In this document: piece after piece, positions 61,290 through 64,000 of the stretch
Layout of the letters: each line of letters begins with the position of its first letter
Numbering within the stretch: position 1 is the first letter of the stretch
Source: Caulobacter sp048541825
Lineage (GTDB): Bacteria; Pseudomonadota; Alphaproteobacteria; Caulobacterales; Caulobacteraceae
Direction: 5' to 3'
DNA length: 64,000 nucleotides
NCBI RefSeq assembly: GCF_048541825.1
Contig: NZ_CP183332.1
Coordinates: forward strand, 2,356,001 to 2,420,000
Made by a program: the position numbers and the translations under genes
Notes under the pieces: generated by a model
Seen by the model: only the letters and a program-made list of their open reading frames with translations
Told to the model about the DNA's origin: nothing
Database searches by the model: none

Positions 61290-62234
61290 GTGATCGATCT
61301 CGTGCTCGGCGTCCTGTCGCGGGTGCTCCCGTTTTTCCTGCTGGTCGGCGCCGGCGTGGTCCTGGTCCGGCTGCGCCTGCTGGACGAGGGTATGTCGCGC
61401 GGCCTGTCGGCCTATGTGTTCTGGATCGGCTTTCCGGCGTTGCTGATCCATTCGCTCTCGCGGATCGGAGCGCCGGGACCGGCCCTGGCCTGGGGGCTGG
61501 CGGCCTTCGCCGGGGCGGCGCTGCTGGTCATGGCCGGGCTGCTGGTGCTGGGCCTGACGCTGGGCTGGACGCGCGAGGAGCGGGCCGGGGCCGCCCTGGC
61601 CGGCGGCCTTGGCAACAGCGCCTTCCTAGGCCTGCCCATCACCGCCGCCGTGCTGGGCCCCGAAGCGGCCCGACTGGCCGCAGGCGTTGTTGCGGTCGAC
61701 TTCGTGATTGTCGCCGCGACCGGCATCGCCCTGCTGGGCTGGGCCGCCGGGCGCTCGATCCCGGGATCGGTGTGGCGCGCCCTGTCCAACCCGGTCGTCG
61801 TCGCCTCACTGATCGGCGTCGGCATGGCGATCACGGGCCTGCCCCTCCCGTCGCTGCTGGAGCGCGCCGTGGCCGCCGCCGCCGTGTCGGGCAGCCCGGT
61901 GGCGCTGGTGGCCTTGGGCGCGGCCCTGGCCCTGCGCTCGACGGATGTGGAGGCGGTCCCACGCTCCGGTCCGGTGATAGCCGCCGCCTTCGCCAAGCTG
62001 CTGGCCCTGCCCGTCCTGACCTGGCTGGCCGTAGGCCTGACCGACGCGCCGATCGCCTTCCGGCTGGGGGCCACCCTGCTGGCCGCGACACCGACGGCGG
62101 TCAATGTCTTCATCCAGACCCGGTCCTTGGGCGTCTTCGCACGCGGCGCGGCGCGGACTGTCGCCCTAACCACGGCCTTGGCGGTCATCACCTTGTCGGC
62201 CGTAGCGATACTGCTGACACAAGGTGTCAACTAG
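61290..62234 (+). CDS. AEC-family (auxin efflux carrier-like) transporter
   Basis: This 314-residue protein has about ten membrane segments and the two-repeat layout of the AEC family. FLLVGAGVVLVRLRLLDEGM is the N-terminal motif, and LAGGLGNSAFLGLPITAAVLG carries the conserved Asn-Ser/Gly-Pro crossover. Family members export organic acids or similar anions. The start is GTG at 61290. Confidence 0.88.
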   Translation: MIDLVLGVLSRVLPFFLLVGAGVVLVRLRLLDEGMSRGLSAYVFWIGFPALLIHSLSRIGAPGPALAWGLAAFAGAALLVMAGLLVLGLTLGWTREERAGAALAGGLGNSAFLGLPITAAVLGPEAARLAAGVVAVDFVIVAATGIALLGWAAGRSIPGSVWRALSNPVVVASLIGVGMAITGLPLPSLLERAVAAAAVSGSPVALVALGAALALRSTDVEAVPRSGPVIAAAFAKLLALPVLTWLAVGLTDAPIAFRLGATLLAATPTAVNVFIQTRSLGVFARGAARTVALTTALAVITLSAVAILLTQGVN

Positions 62235-62302
62235 TTCCCCCTTCGTTCTAGATTCCAGCGCCGCCCTGGGGCTAATCTGGGTCGCCAAGGAGGACACAAA
62301 CC

Positions 62303-62680
62303 ATGATCCGCTACGTTACCATCGGCGCCAACGACCTGGACCGCGCCCAGACGTTCTACGACGCCATTTCCGCGGTACTGGGCCAACAGCGCCTGTGGCG
62401 GCAGGGCGACTGGATCGGCTACGGGCCGGAAGGCGGCGACGCCAAGGTGTTCATCTGCAAACCCCATGACGGCCAGGCGGCGCGCGCCGGCAATGGCATC
62501 ATGGTTGGGCTGCAGGCTGACAACACCGCCCAGATCGACGCCTTTCATGCTGCGGCCCTGGCCAACGGCGGCACGTGTGAAGGCCCCCCCGGCCCTCGCC
62601 CCGCCTATGGCGATGGCTACTACGGGGCCTATGTCCGGGACCCGGACGGCAACAAGCTCTCGGCCTTCCTGAGCAGCTGA
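62303..62680 (+). CDS. VOC-family (glyoxalase-like) protein
   Basis: The 125-residue protein has the vicinal-oxygen-chelate fold: MIRYVTIGANDLDRAQTFYD at the start and YGAYVRDPDGNKLSAF at the end are the typical halves. Function could be a lyase, dioxygenase or resistance protein. AAGGAGG lies 9 bases before the ATG. A terminator follows. Confidence 0.88.
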   Translation: MIRYVTIGANDLDRAQTFYDAISAVLGQQRLWRQGDWIGYGPEGGDAKVFICKPHDGQAARAGNGIMVGLQADNTAQIDAFHAAALANGGTCEGPPGPRPAYGDGYYGAYVRDPDGNKLSAFLSS

Positions 62681-62689
62681 TCGCAAAGA

Positions 62690-62730
62690 GAAGCCCGCCG
62701 CCTCCTGCGAGACGGCGGGCTTCCGTTTTC
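62690..62730 (+). terminator. Intrinsic terminator after the VOC gene
   Basis: GAAGCCCGCCG (62690-62700) and CGGCGGGCTTC (62713-62723) form a perfect 11-bp stem followed by CGTTTTCC. It lies between the convergent VOC and alaS genes and may serve both. Confidence 0.85.
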
Positions 62731-62746
62731 CTGGCCTCGACCGGCC

Positions 62747-64000
62747 CTAGCCGGCGATGGCGGCCTTGATCGCGTCCAGACCGGCCTGGGCCTTGGTCGC
62801 GTCCGGCGCGCCGCCCTGGGCGAAGTCGGCCTTGCCGCCAGCGCCCTGCCCGCCCATGGCCAGCACAGCGGCCTTGGCCAGCTCGGCCGCGCTGAACCGG
62901 TCCGTCAGGTCAGCGGTGACCGCCACCGTCACAGCGGCCTTGCCGTCGCTGGTCCCGACGAGGGCCACGATGCCGCCGCCCGTCAGTTGCTTCTTGAACT
63001 CCTCGGCCACGCCGCGCAGTTCCTTGCCACCGACGCCGTCCAGCACCCTGGCGATCAGGGCCGTGCCGCCCACGTCTTCCGGACCGGAGGCCGCGCCGCC
63101 ACCGCCGCCCAGGGCCAGTTGCTTCTTGGCCTCGGCCAGTTGCTTTTCAAGCGACTTGCGCTCGGCGATCAGGGCCTCGACGCGAGCGCCGACCTCCAGG
63201 ACCGGGGTCTTGAACTGATCGGCAAGGGCCTTGGCGACGCCCGCCTGATCCAGCAGGAAGCGACGGGCGGCCTCGCCGGTCAGGGCTTCGATGCGGCGAA
63301 TGCCGGCCGCGACGCCCTGCTCGGAAACGATCTTGAACAGGGCGATGTCGCCGGTGCGAGCCACGTGGGTGCCGCCGCACAGCTCGACCGAATAGGCCTT
63401 GCCGGTGTCGGTCAGCGACTTGCCCAGGGTCAACACCCGGACGCTGTCGCCGTACTTTTCGCCGAACAGCGCCACGGCCCCGGCCTCGATGGCCTCCTGC
63501 GGGGCCATTTCCTTGGTCTCGGCCGGGACGTTCTGACGGATGACTTCGTTGACCTCGGTCTCGATGCGATCGAGCTCGTCAGGCGAGAGCGGGCCGCCGT
63601 GGCTGAAGTCGAAGCGCATGCGATCGCCATCGACCATCTGGCCCTTCTGGGCGACATGCGGGCCCAGCACATGGTGCAGGGCGGCGTGCACGAGGTGGGC
63701 GGCCGAGTGATTGGAGCGGGTGGTCGTGCGGCGCGCGGCGTCCACAGACGCCACGACGCTGTCGCCGACCTTCAGGTCGCCGGCCAGTTCGACGCGGTGC
63801 ACATAGAGCTCGCCGGCCTGCTTCTGGGTGTCGAGCACGCGGCTCTCGCGGCCATTGGCCTCGATCACGCCCGTGTCGCCGGCCTGGCCGCCGCTCTCGG
63901 CGTAGAAGCTGGTGCGGTCCAGCAGCACCTCGACGCTCGTCCCGGCCGAAGCGGCCTGCGCCTCGGCGCCGTCGACCAGGATCGCCTTCACCACGCCGGT
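62747..64000 (-). CDS. alaS: Alanyl-tRNA synthetase AlaS, C-terminal part (cut by window edge)
   Basis: About 417 C-terminal residues of alanyl-tRNA synthetase are visible; the start lies beyond the right end. The visible part covers the beta-barrel (TSFYAESGGQAGDTG), the editing domain with zinc-binding HSAAHLVHAALH and ELCGGTHV, a coiled-coil with a Gly-rich break (LALGGGGGAASG) and the C-Ala domain ending ALDAIKAAIAG-like. The editing domain removes Ser or Gly wrongly attached to tRNA-Ala. The aminoacylation domain is not in view. Confidence 0.97.
   Translation of the reverse strand, partial: TGVVKAILVDGAEAQAASAGTSVEVLLDRTSFYAESGGQAGDTGVIEANGRESRVLDTQKQAGELYVHRVELAGDLKVGDSVVASVDAARRTTTRSNHSAAHLVHAALHHVLGPHVAQKGQMVDGDRMRFDFSHGGPLSPDELDRIETEVNEVIRQNVPAETKEMAPQEAIEAGAVALFGEKYGDSVRVLTLGKSLTDTGKAYSVELCGGTHVARTGDIALFKIVSEQGVAAGIRRIEALTGEAARRFLLDQAGVAKALADQFKTPVLEVGARVEALIAERKSLEKQLAEAKKQLALGGGGGAASGPEDVGGTALIARVLDGVGGKELRGVAEEFKKQLTGGGIVALVGTSDGKAAVTVAVTADLTDRFSAAELAKAAVLAMGGQGAGGKADFAQGGAPDATKAQAGLDAIKAAIAG

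Overview
The window reads as chromosomal DNA from a GC-rich alphaproteobacterium, most likely a Caulobacteraceae member (Caulobacter/Phenylobacterium-like). The pointers are the very high third-position GC, two large TonB-dependent receptors, many secreted peptidases, a DUF1476 (F1-ATPase zeta inhibitor) gene, the PurS/PurQ/small-PurL arrangement, a BolA/CGFS-glutaredoxin pair and characteristic intergenic palindromic repeats. No tRNA, rRNA, CRISPR, prophage or insertion sequence was seen. Both window edges matter: alaS runs off the right end, and the first gene (a sulfotransferase-like protein) ends 4 bases from the left end.

Layout. 0-6 kb: sulfotransferase-like gene, TonB-dependent receptor and a divergent secreted S9 peptidase. 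6-10.7 kb: a minus-strand group (WYL regulator, rlmJ, chrA joined by 4-base overlaps, then a membrane-anchored helix-hairpin-helix protein). 10.9-17.1 kb: second TonB-dependent receptor, a GNAT acetyltransferase, then an operon of Tat-exported flavin amine oxidase, cytochrome c and exported RidA. 17.1-20.6 kb: purB with a 2OG oxygenase and a deoxyinosine DNA glycosylase, then a VapBC toxin-antitoxin pair with a perfect operator. 20.7-26.6 kb: M13 peptidase and a minimal ethanolamine set (eutB, eutC, permease). 26.9-38.5 kb: zeta inhibitor, then purC, purS, purQ and purL interrupted by TetR/P450/rubredoxin/DUF3291, a peptidoglycan-binding protein, an S15-like hydrolase and a cyclophilin. 38.5-50.2 kb: lipoproteins, fasciclin protein, two hybrid histidine kinases, M28 peptidase, bolA/AKR-like/grxD, thioesterase, zinc-ribbon protein and htpX. 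50.4-64 kb: icd, a beta-propeller amidohydrolase, a MacA/MacB-like exporter in three genes, a structured noncoding stretch, DUF2939, phytase-like esterase, AEC transporter, VOC protein and the 3' part of alaS.

How the genes fit together. One theme is scavenging of peptides and amines: TonB-dependent receptors, S9, M13, M28, S15-like and amidohydrolase enzymes, ethanolamine lyase and an exported amine oxidase. A second theme is purine synthesis: purB, purC, purS, purQ and purL are all here but scattered. The most interesting candidates are the exported amine oxidase/cytochrome c/RidA module, a catalytically degenerate aldo-keto reductase between bolA and grxD, the P450/rubredoxin pair under a TetR regulator, a G12 tract at the tip of a long inverted repeat upstream of a zinc-ribbon/htpX operon, a short terminated leader before purB, and four families of dispersed intergenic repeats. 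All functional calls come from reading motifs by eye; no database search was run.
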